Source: JBGPEQ01 sp050180895
GTDB taxonomy: Bacteria; Pseudomonadota; Alphaproteobacteria; Dongiales; Dongiaceae
Assembly: GCA_050180895.1 (NCBI GenBank)
Contig: JBFXDS010000005.1
Span: forward strand, 1-64,000
DNA: 64,000 nucleotides
Reading direction: 5' to 3'
The translations under genes and the position numbers were made by a program. The notes below the pieces were generated by a model, which saw only the letters and a list, made by a program, of their open reading frames with translations, made no database searches and had not been told where the DNA came from. Each line of letters opens with the position of its first letter. Position 1 is the first letter of the stretch. Of this stretch, positions 41,402 to 52,869 are shown in pieces.

Positions 41402-42595
41402 ATGCCAGGACGCCCCGCTCTGTTCATCCCCGGCCCGACCAACATGCCCGACGCGGTGCGCCGCGCCATGGACATCGCGCTCGAGGACCATCGCGCGCCG
41501 GACTTCCCGTCCTTCACCCTCGGCCTGCTCCAGGACCTGAAGAAGGTGTTCAAGACGCGCGCCGGCCAGACCTTCCTCTTCCCCGCCTCCGGCACCGGCG
41601 GCTGGGAGGCGGCGATCGCCAACACGCTCTCCCCCGGCGACAGGGTGCTCGCCGCCCGCATCGGGCAGTTCTCGCATCTGTGGATCGACCTCTGCCAGCG
41701 CCACGGCCTCGATGTCGACGTCGTCGACGTCGAGTGGGGCGAGGGCACGCCGGTCGAGCGCTTCGCCGAGCGTCTCGCCGCCGACAAGACGCATCGGATC
41801 AAGGCGGTCCTGGTCTGCCACAACGAGACGGCGACCGGGGTGACCTCCGACGTAGCGGCCGTCCGCAAGGCCATGGATGCGGTCGGCCATCCTGCACTGC
41901 TCTACGTCGACGGGGTCAGCTCGGTCGCCTGCATCGATTTCCGCATGGACGAGTGGGGTGTCGACCTCGCCGTCGCCGGCTCGCAGAAGGGCTTCATGCT
42001 GCCGCCCGGCCTGGCCATGGTGGCGGCGAGCCCGAAGGCGCTGGAGGCGGCCAAGACGGCGACGTGCCGCCGCTGCTTCTTCGATTTCGCCGACATGATC
42101 CGCGCCAACAAGGACGGCTACTTCCCGTACACGCCGGCGACCACGTTGCTGCGCGGCCTGCGCGCCTCGCTCGACCTGCTGTTCGCCGAGGGGCTGGAGA
42201 ACGTCTTCGCCAGGCATCGTCGGCTGGCCGAAGGCGTGCGCAAGGCGGTCGCCGCCTGGGAGCTGAAGCTCTGCGCCCGGCAGCCGCGCTGGTACTCCGA
42301 CACCGTGAGCGCGATCCGCGTGCTCGACGGCTTCGACGCCGACGCGGTCGTCAAGGTCGCCTACCACCGCTACGGCCTGTCGCTCGGCGTCGGTCTGTCG
42401 AAGGTGGCGGGCAAGGTCTTCCGCATCGGCCACATGGGCGATCTCAACGAGCTGATGGTGCTGACCGCGCTCGCCGGCACCGAGATGGCCCTGCGCGACG
42501 CCGGCATCCCGCTCGCCCTCGGCAGCGGCGTCGGCGCCGCCCAGGAGCATTTCCGCCAGACCGCGCACGCGCTCGACGTCGCGCGGGCGGCATAG
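41402..42595 (+). CDS. sgaA: Serine-glyoxylate aminotransferase
   Basis: A 397-residue class V PLP aminotransferase that moves the amino group of serine to glyoxylate, giving hydroxypyruvate and glycine in the serine cycle. PLP Lys lies in AVAGSQKGFMLPPG; GTGGWEAAIAN binds the PLP phosphate. The N-terminal PGRPALFIPGPTNMPD is typical of the SGAT group. Followed by mtkA, mtkB, ppc and mcl, the same order as the serine-cycle cluster of methylotrophic alphaproteobacteria. Confidence 0.94.
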   Translation: MPGRPALFIPGPTNMPDAVRRAMDIALEDHRAPDFPSFTLGLLQDLKKVFKTRAGQTFLFPASGTGGWEAAIANTLSPGDRVLAARIGQFSHLWIDLCQRHGLDVDVVDVEWGEGTPVERFAERLAADKTHRIKAVLVCHNETATGVTSDVAAVRKAMDAVGHPALLYVDGVSSVACIDFRMDEWGVDLAVAGSQKGFMLPPGLAMVAASPKALEAAKTATCRRCFFDFADMIRANKDGYFPYTPATTLLRGLRASLDLLFAEGLENVFARHRRLAEGVRKAVAAWELKLCARQPRWYSDTVSAIRVLDGFDADAVVKVAYHRYGLSLGVGLSKVAGKVFRIGHMGDLNELMVLTALAGTEMALRDAGIPLALGSGVGAAQEHFRQTAHALDVARAA

Positions 42596-42617
42596 GCGCC
42601 GGCCACCCATCGCATCT

Positions 42618-42670
42618 GTAGGGGCGGCCCGCGTGGCCGCCCCGGGGCGACCACATGGGGTCGCCCCTAC
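42618..42670. repeat. Double palindromic repeat (GTAGGGGCG family) between sgaA and mtkA
   Basis: Two hairpins stand side by side: gtaggggcggcccgcgtggc with cgcccc, then ggggcgaccacatggggtcg with cccctac. The outer arms gtaggggcg and cgcccctac are also complementary, so the pair can fold into one cruciform. It lies inside an otherwise continuous operon and could dampen or stabilise the mRNA. Confidence 0.8.
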
Positions 42671-42705
42671 AGTGGTGCGACCGCCGACAAACGAAGGACG
42701 ACACG

Positions 42706-43905
42706 ATGGACATCCACGAATACCAGGCCAAGGAGCTGCTGTCGGAGTTCGGCGTGCCGGTGCCGCGCGGCGGCCTCGCCTACAGCCCGGAGCAGGCCGC
42801 CTACCGCGCCCGCGAGATCGGCGGCGAGCGCTGGGTCGTGAAGGCGCAAATCCACGCCGGCGGCCGCGGCAAGGCCGGCGGCATCAAGCTCTGCCGCGAC
42901 GAGCACCAGGTGTGGGACGCCGCCGACGCGCTGCTGGGCAAGCGTCTCGTCACGCATCAGACAGGGCCGCGCGGCAAGGTCGTCTACCGCCTCTATGTCG
43001 AGGCGGCCACGGAGATCGCGCGCGAGTTCTATCTCGGCCTCGTGCTCGACCGGAAGAGCGAGCGGGTGATGGTCGTCGCCTCCGCCGCCGGCGGCATGGA
43101 GATCGAGGAGATCAGCCGCGACAAGCCGGAGACCTTGATCCGCCTCGCCGTCGATCCCGCCGTCGGCATGCAGCCCTTCCAGGCCCGCGAGCTCGCCTTC
43201 GCGCTCGGCTTCGAGTCCGGCCAGGTGGCGAAGGCGGTGGAAACGCTGCTCGGCTGCTACCGCGCCTTCCGCGAGCTCGACGCCACCATGGTGGAGATCA
43301 ACCCGCTCGTGCTCGCCGCCGACGGCCGGCTGCTCGCCCTCGACGCCAAGATGAGCTTCGACGACAACGCGCTGTTCCGCCGCCCGCACATCTCGGAGCT
43401 GCGCGACAAGTCGCAGGAGGACCCGCGCGAGACCCGCGCCACCGACCGCGGCCTCTCCTATGTCGGCCTCGACGGCAGCATCGGCTGCATCATCAACGGC
43501 GCCGGCCTCGCCATGGCCACCATGGACATGATCAAGCATGCCGGCGGCGAGCCCGCGAACTTCCTCGACATCGGCGGCGGCGCCACGCCCGAGCGCGTCG
43601 CCAAGGCCTTCGCCCTCGTGCTCTCGGACGAGCGCGTCGAGGCCATCCTCGTCAACATCTTCGCCGGCATCAACCGCTGCGACTGGGTGGCGCAGGGCAT
43701 CGTCCAGGCGCTGCAGAAGGTGGAGATGACCGTGCCGCTGGTCGTGCGCCTCGCCGGCACGCATGTGGAGGAGGGCCGCCGCATCCTCGAGGCCAGCCCG
43801 TTCCCGATCATCGCCGCCGACAGCCTCGCCGACGCCGCCGGGAAGGCGGTCGCGGCCTGGCGGAACAGTCAACCCGCCAAGCCTCTGCTGAGGGCCGCGT
43901 CATGA
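42706..43905 (+). CDS. mtkA: Malate-CoA ligase (malate thiokinase) beta subunit
   Basis: A 399-residue ATP-grasp subunit of the succinyl-CoA synthetase family, starting MDIHEYQAKELLSEFGVPVP. The Gly-rich KAQIHAGGRGKAGGIK segment binds nucleotide. Sequence alone cannot separate it from SucC, but its place between sgaA and ppc/mcl and the absence of sucA/sucB point to malate thiokinase, which activates malate to malyl-CoA. Overlaps mtkB by four bases. Confidence 0.9.
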   Translation: MDIHEYQAKELLSEFGVPVPRGGLAYSPEQAAYRAREIGGERWVVKAQIHAGGRGKAGGIKLCRDEHQVWDAADALLGKRLVTHQTGPRGKVVYRLYVEAATEIAREFYLGLVLDRKSERVMVVASAAGGMEIEEISRDKPETLIRLAVDPAVGMQPFQARELAFALGFESGQVAKAVETLLGCYRAFRELDATMVEINPLVLAADGRLLALDAKMSFDDNALFRRPHISELRDKSQEDPRETRATDRGLSYVGLDGSIGCIINGAGLAMATMDMIKHAGGEPANFLDIGGGATPERVAKAFALVLSDERVEAILVNIFAGINRCDWVAQGIVQALQKVEMTVPLVVRLAGTHVEEGRRILEASPFPIIAADSLADAAGKAVAAWRNSQPAKPLLRAAS

Positions 43906-44792
43906 GCGTTCTCCTCCACGCCGACACCCGCGTCATCGTCCAGGGCATCACCGGCAAGATCGGCAGCTTCCACGCCCAGGAGATGCTGGCCTACGGCACC
44001 AAGATCGTCGGCGGCGTCACCCCCGGCAAGGGCGGCACGACCCATCTCGGCCTCCCGGTCTTCAATTCCGTGCGCGATGCCGTGTGCGAGACCGGTGCCA
44101 CCGCCAGCATCGTGTTCGTGCCGCCGCCCTTCGCCGCCGATTCGATCATGGAGGCGGCCGATGCCGGCATCCGCCTGTGCGTCGCCATCACCGACGGTAT
44201 CCCTGCCCAGGACATGATCCAGGTGAAGCGCTACATGCGCCGCTACAAGGCCGAGCAGCGCATGACCCTGGTCGGCCCCAACTGCGCCGGCGTCATCAGC
44301 CCCGGCAAGGCGCTGCTCGGCATCATGCCGGGACACATCTACAAGCAAGGTGCCGTCGGCATCGTCGGCCGCTCCGGCACCCTCGGCTACGAGGCGGCGG
44401 CGCAGATGCAGGCCCTCGGCATCGGCGTCTCCACCAGCGTCGGCATCGGCGGCGACCCCATCAACGGCAGCTCCTTCAAGGACATCCTGGCGCTCTTCGA
44501 GGAAGACCCGGAGACCAAGGCCGTCATGATGATCGGCGAGATCGGCGGCCCGCAGGAAGCCGAGGCCGCTGGCTTCATCCGCGACCACATGTCGAAGCCG
44601 GTCGTCGGCTACATCGCCGGCCTCACCGCGCCCAAGGGCCGCCGCATGGGCCATGCCGGCGCCATCATCTCCGCCTTCGGCGAGAGCGCCGACGAGAAGG
44701 TCGAGATCCTGCAGGAGGCCGGCGTCACCGTCGCCCCCAATCCCTCCGAGCTCGGCTCGACCGTGGCGCGGGTGTTCGCAAAGGCGGCGTGA
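43902..44792 (+). CDS. mtkB: Malate-CoA ligase (malate thiokinase) alpha subunit
   Basis: A 296-residue CoA-binding subunit. The CoA-binding fold begins with RVIVQGITGKIGSFHAQEM; the phosphohistidine is in GHAGAIISAFGES, and GIVGRSGTLGYEAAAQ is typical of the family. Its start overlaps the mtkA stop. It forms the complex with MtkA that makes malyl-CoA for the malyl-CoA lyase encoded downstream. Confidence 0.9.
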   Translation: MSVLLHADTRVIVQGITGKIGSFHAQEMLAYGTKIVGGVTPGKGGTTHLGLPVFNSVRDAVCETGATASIVFVPPPFAADSIMEAADAGIRLCVAITDGIPAQDMIQVKRYMRRYKAEQRMTLVGPNCAGVISPGKALLGIMPGHIYKQGAVGIVGRSGTLGYEAAAQMQALGIGVSTSVGIGGDPINGSSFKDILALFEEDPETKAVMMIGEIGGPQEAEAAGFIRDHMSKPVVGYIAGLTAPKGRRMGHAGAIISAFGESADEKVEILQEAGVTVAPNPSELGSTVARVFAKAA

Positions 44793-44818
44793 GGTCATGC
44801 ACATCCGGTCCATCCATC

Positions 44819-44904
44819 GTAGGGGCGAGCGGCGCTCGCCCCTGTCGCCTCAAACCGGACAGCCGGAGTCCGGCATCGAGCAGGGCGAGCGCCGCTCGCC
44901 CCTA
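44819..44904. repeat. Two palindromic repeats of the GTAGGGGCG family
   Basis: Copy one (44819-44843) has arms gtaggggcgagc and gctcgcccct; copy two (44881-44904) has arms agggcgagc and gctcgcccct followed by ac. The outer ends gtaggggcg and cgcccctac are inverted, so the whole 86-base stretch can fold together. It lies between mtkB and ppc. Confidence 0.78.
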
Positions 44905-44952
44905 CGGCCCTCGGCAACCAGTTTCGCGTGCCGTGCCTCCCTGAGCCTGGCA

Positions 44953-44972
44953 CCCTCCCCGCGCGGGGAGGG
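44953..44972. repeat. Perfect 20-base palindrome before ppc
   Basis: The bases ccctccccgcgcggggaggg form a perfect palindrome 15 bases before the chosen ppc ATG. With no T run it is not a classic terminator, and it may affect translation of ppc. It is similar to the 5' parts of other REP-like hairpins in the window. Confidence 0.65.
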
Positions 44973-44987
44973 GGGCCCTTCTTCGGG

Positions 44988-47753
<2,766 letters not shown>

Positions 47754-47762
47754 GGAAGGAAG

Positions 47763-48102
47763 AATTCACCGCAGAGACGCAGAGGCGCAGAGAAGAAATG
47801 AAACCGCCGATGAACGGCGATAAATGCCGATTGACCTTCGCATGCCGTGCGCCTGGGCCCGCGGGCACATGTAGGGGCGGGTCTAAGACCCGCCCCTACA
47901 AACCACATCGATCCTGCGCGCTTCATCAAGCTCAGGGTGGGTTTTTTCCCCGATGTCACGAAAGCATCGCCCATCCTGGGCTTGACCAAGCGCGCACGAT
48001 GGACGCGGAAGGCGCAAATATATCTGCGTTCATCTGCGGATATCCGCGTTCATCTGCGTCCCCCTTTCTTCTTCTCTGCGTCTCTGTGTCTCTGCGGTGA
48101 AT
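47763..48102. repeat. Composite repeat block between ppc and mcl
   Basis: This 407-base gap without a gene (47754-48160) is mostly repeats. Outer arms: attcaccgcagagacgcaga (47764) and tctctgtgtctctgcggtga (to 48100) are inverted. Inside are a GTAGGGGCG-family hairpin (47871-47899) and a tandem tctgcgttcatctgcg-type element (48020-48059). Conceptual translation of the arms gives the HRRDxExQRRR string often seen in spurious ORFs of many bacteria. No gene was seen. Confidence 0.72.
47871..47899. repeat. Palindromic repeat (GTAGGGGCG family)
   Basis: The arms gtaggggcgggtc and gacccgcccctac flank a three-base loop (taa). It is nested inside the composite block between ppc and mcl. Confidence 0.8.
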
Positions 48103-48160
48103 CCTTGCCAGCCGCCGCACCACTCGGCATGAATGCGCAACACCGACAGCGGAGGACAGC

Positions 48161-49141
48161 ATGAGCTTCAAGATCGTCGAGCAGGCCCCGGCGCGCCTCA
48201 ACCGCAGCGAGCTGGCCGTCCCCGGCAGCCAGCCGAAGCTGTTCGAGAAGGCCGCCGCCTCCGCCGCCGACGTCGTCTTCCTCGACCTCGAGGACGCCGT
48301 CGCCCCCGACGACAAGCCGCAGGCGCGCAAGAACGTCATCGCCGCCATCAACGACGTGAACTGGGGCGCCAAGACGCTCTCCGTCCGCATCAACGGCCTC
48401 GACACCCACTACATGTACCGCGACGTCGTCGACGTGCTGGAGCAGGCCGGCGACCGCCTCGACCTCATCATGATCCCAAAGGTCGGCACGCCTTCCGACA
48501 TCTACGCCCTCGACATGCTCGTCACCCAGATCGAGACGGCGAAGGGCCGCAGGAAGCGCATCGGCTTCGAGCTGATCATCGAGACCGCCCTCGGCATGCA
48601 GAACGTCAATGAGATCGCCGCCGCCAGCCGGCGCAACGAGTCCCTGCATTTCGGCGTCGCCGACTACGCCGCCTCGACCCGCGCCCGCACCACCGGCATC
48701 GGCGGCGCCAACCCGGACTACGCGATCCTCACGGAGCCCGATGCGGCCAACAAGCGCGAGACCCACTGGGGCGACATGTGGCACTACGCCATCGCCCGCA
48801 TGGTCGTCGCCGCGCGCGCCAACGGCCTGCGCCCCGTCGACGGCCCCTTCGGCAACTTCAGCGACCCCGACGGCTTCCGCGCCGCCGGCCGCCGCGCCGC
48901 CGTCTTGGGCTGCGAAGGCAAATGGGCCATCCACCCCTCGCAGATCGCGCTGGCCAACGAGGTCTTCAGTCCCAGCGAGGCGGAGGTGACGAAGGCCAAG
49001 CGCATCCTCGAAGCCATGGCCGAAGCCGCCAAGGCCGGCAAGGGCGCCGTCTCCCTCGACGGCCGCCTCATCGACTACGCCTCCATCCGCCAGGCCGAGG
49101 TGCTGGTGAAGAAGGCGGAGCAGATCGGCGACGCCGGCTGA
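48161..49141 (+). CDS. mcl: L-malyl-CoA/beta-methylmalyl-CoA lyase
   Basis: A 326-residue CitE/HpcH-family lyase that splits malyl-CoA to glyoxylate and acetyl-CoA, closing the serine cycle by regenerating glyoxylate for SgaA. Family segments: VPGSQPKLFEKAAASAADVV, FLDLEDAVAPDDK (metal Asp/Glu), LIIETALGMQNVNEI and FGVADYAASTRA. A strong GGAGGA site precedes the ATG. Last gene of the sgaA-mtkAB-ppc-mcl set. Confidence 0.93.
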   Translation: MSFKIVEQAPARLNRSELAVPGSQPKLFEKAAASAADVVFLDLEDAVAPDDKPQARKNVIAAINDVNWGAKTLSVRINGLDTHYMYRDVVDVLEQAGDRLDLIMIPKVGTPSDIYALDMLVTQIETAKGRRKRIGFELIIETALGMQNVNEIAAASRRNESLHFGVADYAASTRARTTGIGGANPDYAILTEPDAANKRETHWGDMWHYAIARMVVAARANGLRPVDGPFGNFSDPDGFRAAGRRAAVLGCEGKWAIHPSQIALANEVFSPSEAEVTKAKRILEAMAEAAKAGKGAVSLDGRLIDYASIRQAEVLVKKAEQIGDAG

Positions 49142-49239
49142 TCCGCGGCGGGCAACAGGCCGCTGGCCCGCCGCGACGGCCGGGGGCATAATGTCGCGCC
49201 GGCCGCTGTTTCGGGGCCGGCGCTTCGGAGGGGATAGCC

Positions 49240-49554
49240 ATGGACATCGTTGGGCTTATCATCCAGCTCATCGCGGGCGCGGTCGGCGGCAACATTGCCG
49301 GCACCGCGCTGAAGAACTTCAGTCTCGGCACAATCGGTAACTCGATCGCCGGCATCGTCGGCGGTGGCATCGGCGGGCAGATCCTCGCCGCGCTGCTCGG
49401 CGGCGGCGCGGCGATGCCGGACGCTGCGGCGGCGACCGGCGGCGGAACGGATATCGGCGCGATCGTCGGCGACATCGCCGGCGGCGGCGTCGGCGGCGCC
49501 ATCCTCATGATCATCATCGGCCTGATTCGCAAGGCGATGGCGAAGTCGGCCTAA
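49240..49554 (+). CDS. Small glycine-rich membrane protein
   Basis: A 104-residue protein made almost wholly of Gly, Ala and Ile, with two or three hydrophobic helices (IVGLIIQLIAGAVGGNIAG; GGGIGGQILAALLGGGAA; GGVGGAILMIIIGLIRKAM). It resembles a common small uncharacterised membrane protein of proteobacteria whose core reads GGN-AG-ALKN-SLG--GN-I-G--GGG-GGQI. A GGAGG ribosome site is present. Function unknown. Confidence 0.75.
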   Translation: MDIVGLIIQLIAGAVGGNIAGTALKNFSLGTIGNSIAGIVGGGIGGQILAALLGGGAAMPDAAAATGGGTDIGAIVGDIAGGGVGGAILMIIIGLIRKAMAKSA

Positions 49555-49561
49555 GAGTCCT

Positions 49562-49582
49562 TCCGGCCGCGGGCCGGCCGGA
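49562..49582 (+). terminator. GC hairpin after the small membrane-protein gene
   Basis: The arms tccggcc (49562-49568) and ggccgga (49576-49582) flank a seven-base loop eight bases after the stop codon. No T run follows, so this is a weak candidate terminator. Confidence 0.35.
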
Positions 49583-49914
49583 GCACAGCATGCCTCATCG
49601 CGTCGGCCCGGCCGCGGCCGGCGCGATGGGCCGACCCGCCATCGGCGGACGAACGAGCGTCTGCCGCGTGACAGTCCGTGCAACGTCCTGCATCCGCGAG
49701 CTGTCTTCCGCCGCGGCGTCCGGCGGCGGTCCCCGTACCTCCCATTCGGGGGAGTGGCGCGGATATCGGGTTTCCGACGCAACGCCGTTGTTACGGCGAT
49801 GCCATGGCGGGATGATGGCGTGGGCGTCAACCCGCGGGAGTGGCGGCGCTGCTGTCGCCGTCCGCGACCGGAAGAGGCGCGGCGGCCGTGCCGCGCGGGC
49901 GGAGGGAGGCAGGC
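49583..49914. other. Gap with no recognised gene
   Basis: About 330 bases between the small membrane protein and the HD-domain gene. I see no ORF with coding character, no repeat of the families found elsewhere and no clear promoter beyond the ribosome site (ggaggg) for the HD gene near 49901. Confidence 0.5.
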
Positions 49915-50805
49915 ATGTTCAACGAGACGACATTGCTGGCGGACGCGCTCGGCCGCCATCTCGCCGAGACCTACCAGCGCATCTATGGCGGCCAGGAGCC
50001 GGAATTCGGCCGCATCCTCGACAGCGCCGGGAAGCTGGTGATCGAGCGCATCGCCAACAGCGACGCGCTCTATCACAACACCAACCATACCGCGCTGGTG
50101 ACGCTGGTCGGCGAGGCTATCCTGCGTGGCCGCCTGCTCAGTCGGCGCGTCGAGCCGGCGGACTGGCTGCATTTCATGTTGGCGCTGCTGACCCACGACA
50201 TCGGTTATGTGCGCTATCTCTGCGCCGGCGACGAGGACGACCGTTTCGTCGTCGACGAGGCCGGCACGATCGTGCGGCTGCCGCGCGGCGCGTCGGATGC
50301 GGCGCTGGCGCCTTATCATGTCGACCGCTCGAAGATCGCCGTGCGCGCCCGCTTCGCCGCCGTGCCGGCGGTCGACGCCGAGCGCATCGCGCGCGCGATC
50401 GAGATGACCCGCTTTCCCGTACCGGACGACGGCCGGCATGAAGAGACCGACACCGAGCCCGGCCTGGTGCGCGCCGCCGACTTCATCGGCCAGCTCGCCG
50501 ATCCGCTGTATCTGCGCCGGATGAACGCCCTCTACTACGAGTTCACGGAGACGGGCATGGCCGAACGCTGCGGCTACACGAGCCCCGCCGACATGGTGGA
50601 CAAATACCCGGCCTTTTTCTGGAACATCGTCGAGCCCTATATCGGTGACGCGTTGCGCTATCTCGAGTTGACGATCGAGGGCAAGCAGTGGATCGCCAAC
50701 CTCTACAGCCACGTCTTCACGATCGAGCATCAGCGCCGCCGGCTTGGCCCGCAGCACGCCATCGGCGATGCCGGTCCTGTCGGCGCCGCGGTGCCCGCGC
50801 GTTGA
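49915..50805 (+). CDS. HD-domain metal-dependent phosphohydrolase-like protein
   Basis: A 296-residue protein with HD-superfamily features: an early His pair in YHNTNHTALV, the HD motif in LALLTHDIGYVRYL, and a later Asp in AADFIGQLAD that would complete the metal site. Related bacterial proteins are annotated as HD phosphohydrolases of unknown substrate. A GGAGGG site lies nine bases before ATG 49915; an earlier in-frame start would add a non-conserved extension. Stands alone. Confidence 0.8.
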   Translation: MFNETTLLADALGRHLAETYQRIYGGQEPEFGRILDSAGKLVIERIANSDALYHNTNHTALVTLVGEAILRGRLLSRRVEPADWLHFMLALLTHDIGYVRYLCAGDEDDRFVVDEAGTIVRLPRGASDAALAPYHVDRSKIAVRARFAAVPAVDAERIARAIEMTRFPVPDDGRHEETDTEPGLVRAADFIGQLADPLYLRRMNALYYEFTETGMAERCGYTSPADMVDKYPAFFWNIVEPYIGDALRYLELTIEGKQWIANLYSHVFTIEHQRRRLGPQHAIGDAGPVGAAVPAR

Positions 50806-50867
50806 ACCGGCAACGGCGGGACGGGGCGCTCAGCGCCTGACCGGGGCGGGGCCGTGTCCGCGGCGGA

Positions 50868-51293
50868 TCACGATGGCCGGCCGCGGATTTTCGCCCGGCC
50901 CACCAGCGCCGAGACGAGGCTATGAACCTCGTCGTCGAGGAACGGCTTGCGGACCAGCGGCCGGTCGCGGAAGGCGGCGGGAATCTTCTCCGGGGCGTAG
51001 GCGGTCACGAACGCGAAGGGGATGCCGCGGCGGGCGAGCACGGCTGCGATCGGCTCGACCGGCTCGTCGGCCAGAAACACGTCCAGCAGCGCGGCGTCGA
51101 GCGGCTCCTTCATGGCGATCGGCAGGGCGGTCACGACCTGCGCCACCGGGCCGACGACCTTGCAGCCGACGTCCTCCAGCAACGTCGCCAGATACATCCC
51201 CAGCATCAGCTGGTCCTCGACGATGAGTATGTGAGGCGCCCTCCCCGCTGAAGCCTCCACTGTTGGGTTCCCCGCTGATGGATGCTCGTACAT
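50868..51293 (-). CDS. Stand-alone response-regulator receiver
   Basis: A 141-residue CheY-like receiver without an output domain. The acidic pocket is in ILIVEDQ, the phospho-acceptor Asp in ALLDVFLAD, the switch Thr in FAFVTAY and the conserved Lys in LVRKPF. Such receivers with LLEDVGC-VVGP are widespread in Rhizobiales and Rhodospirillales, where they act in signal relays. No histidine kinase is nearby. Start at MYEHPSAGN is the likely one. Confidence 0.85.
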   Translation of the reverse strand: MYEHPSAGNPTVEASAGRAPHILIVEDQLMLGMYLATLLEDVGCKVVGPVAQVVTALPIAMKEPLDAALLDVFLADEPVEPIAAVLARRGIPFAFVTAYAPEKIPAAFRDRPLVRKPFLDDEVHSLVSALVGRAKIRGRPS

Positions 51294-51513
51294 CCGGGAC
51301 CCCCGCGAAAACACCCGCGGCCACGCCTCCCGTTGTGGCAAGCAACGCGGGATCGTGCGCCGTGTTCCGCGCCGACGACCGTGACAAAATTGCGGCGAGG
51401 ATTCGGCCGGGTATGGGCCGCTGCCGCAGGGGTAACGTTTGGGCCGGAATTTTTGCTGCCCGCCGTTTTCGCTGCGATAGATTAGGCGGCCGGGTTGTAT
51501 TGCAAAAAGCACT

Positions 51514-51532
51514 ACACTATGGTAGACAGTGT
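51514..51532 (+). promoter_or_regulatory. Candidate operator/promoter of the TacAT-like module
   Basis: Arms acact (51514-51518) and agtgt (51528-51532) form a short inverted repeat 20 bases before the antitoxin ATG. It overlaps a possible -10 (tatggt, 51518-51523) with ttgtat 17 bases upstream. The site fits autoregulation by an RHH antitoxin but is short. Confidence 0.45.
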
Positions 51533-51551
51533 TGATCTGGAGGAGGTAGTC

Positions 51552-51848
51552 ATGCGTCGTGCCGCCAAGCGAAAAGAGCACCCGCTGTCGATGCGGCTGC
51601 CTGAAGCCGACATTGCCATCATCGACCGCGCGGCGGGATTGCGCGGCCGGTCACGCACCGATTTCGTCCGTGACGCCGCGGTGCGCGCGGCCGAGGAGGT
51701 GCTGATGGAAACGACGCTCGTCCGCATGACTCCGGCCGGGTTCAGCGCCTTCGTGAAGGCTCTCTCCGGCCCGGCGACGCCGGTCCCCGAGATGGTCGAG
51801 CTGCTTGGGCGTCCGGCGCCCTGGGAAATCGGCAAGTCGCGGCGGTGA
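51552..51848 (+). CDS. DUF1778 (TacA-like) antitoxin
   Basis: A 98-residue protein with the DUF1778 ribbon-helix-helix: SMRLPEADIAIIDRAAGLRG then RTDFVRDAAVRAAEEVL, and a C-terminal tail that binds the toxin. A GGAGGAGG ribosome site is just upstream. It precedes a GNAT toxin gene by 12 bases, the standard TacA-TacT order. Confidence 0.88.
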   Translation: MRRAAKRKEHPLSMRLPEADIAIIDRAAGLRGRSRTDFVRDAAVRAAEEVLMETTLVRMTPAGFSAFVKALSGPATPVPEMVELLGRPAPWEIGKSRR

Positions 51849-51860
51849 CGGGCGCGGATC

Positions 51861-52376
51861 TTGGTCCTGTCCGGCCCCGAGCCGCTGACCTCGGCTCACG
51901 ATGTCTCGCGGTTTTCCTGCGGCAAGCCCGCTCTTGATACTTGGTTGAAGACGCGCGCGCTGTCCAACCAGGAGAAGGGGTTCACCGCCGTCATTGTCGT
52001 CCACGAGGACAGCCGCGTCGTCGGATACTACGGCCTCGCGCCGACCGCGGTCGTTCCATCGGCGTTGCCCCGTTCGATCCGCACCGGCCAACCGCCCGAT
52101 CCGGTGCCCTGCCTGCTGCTCGGGCAGCTCGCGACGGACCTGGCGTGGGTCGGGAAAGGCATCGGCACCGGCCTGCTGAAGCACGCGCTCGGCCGCTGCG
52201 TGGCCGCCGCCAATCTTATCGGCGGTCGCGCCCTCGTGGTGCGCGCCATCGATCCCGAGGCCGCCGCCTTCTGGAGCCGGCGCGGCTTCCTGCCGTCGAG
52301 AGACGATCCGCTGCTGCTGTTTCGATCCATGGCCGACATCGCCGCCTCGATCGCGCGAGTCGTGGTCGTCCCGTGA
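51861..52376 (+). CDS. GNAT-family toxin (TacT-like)
   Basis: A 171-residue acetyltransferase of the type that blocks translation by acetylating charged tRNA. Family marks are FSCGKPALDTWLK near the start, ALSNQEKGFTAVIVV, the acetyl-CoA loop GKGIGTGLLKHAL, and FWSRRGFLP with a late Tyr/Phe-type ending. A TTG at 51861 is the only convenient start. Paired with the DUF1778 antitoxin. Confidence 0.85.
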   Translation: MVLSGPEPLTSAHDVSRFSCGKPALDTWLKTRALSNQEKGFTAVIVVHEDSRVVGYYGLAPTAVVPSALPRSIRTGQPPDPVPCLLLGQLATDLAWVGKGIGTGLLKHALGRCVAAANLIGGRALVVRAIDPEAAAFWSRRGFLPSRDDPLLLFRSMADIAASIARVVVVP

Positions 52377-52431
52377 TCGAGGCTGTGACGTGCGGCGGCG
52401 CGGCGCCGGCTCGTCGACCGCGCCAGGTTGC

Positions 52432-52869
52432 TCACTCCGCTAGCGGGTCGACGACCTTCAGGAACGAAAACCGCCGGAAGTCCCGGTCGTGCGTGCAGAT
52501 CCTGTTCACGCCGTGCTGCCGCAGGATCGTCGCCAGATGGATGTCCGGCACGAGATTGCCGCGCGCGGGAATCTCGCGCGCCGTCTGCCGAAACGCGTCC
52601 CAAAAGCCCTCGCTCTCGCCGAGCGGGCGGACTTGCGGCAGGGCGAGCAGGGCCTCGATGTTCTGCAGGGCGTCCTGCGGCGACAATGGCTTGGCGAAGA
52701 TCGCCGGGTGCGTGGCGATCCGCAGGTACGCCATGACGGTCGGCCAGGCCAGATACACGATCTCGCTGCCCGCAGCGCATGCCTCGAGGCACTGGCGCGC
52801 GCGCTCATGCAGCGGGCTCCCCGAGTCGGACGCGTAGAGCAGGATATTGGCGTCGAGCGCGAAGCTCAC
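52432..52869 (-). CDS. PIN-domain toxin (VapC-like, TIGR00028-type)
   Basis: A 145-residue PIN protein starting at GTG 52867-52869 (SFALDANILLYASD). Acidic residues are in FALDANI, LVPDIHLA and CTHDRDF; the THDRDFRRF ending is typical of the mycobacterial-type group. Its start overlaps the antitoxin stop by four bases. Confidence 0.87.
   Translation of the reverse strand: MSFALDANILLYASDSGSPLHERARQCLEACAAGSEIVYLAWPTVMAYLRIATHPAIFAKPLSPQDALQNIEALLALPQVRPLGESEGFWDAFRQTAREIPARGNLVPDIHLATILRQHGVNRICTHDRDFRRFSFLKVVDPLAE

Noticed and set aside
42706..44792. Succinyl-CoA synthetase sucCD
   Set aside because: Same family, but the neighbours sgaA, ppc and mcl and the absence of sucAB favour malate thiokinase; not excluded from sequence alone.
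48050..49189. 379-residue frame opposite mcl ending in HRDAEKKKGG
   Set aside because: Antisense to mcl; its tail is the translation of the repeat arm at 48068-48102.
49590..49914. Gene in the gap before the HD-domain protein
   Set aside because: Open frames exist but lack ribosome sites and show no conserved composition.
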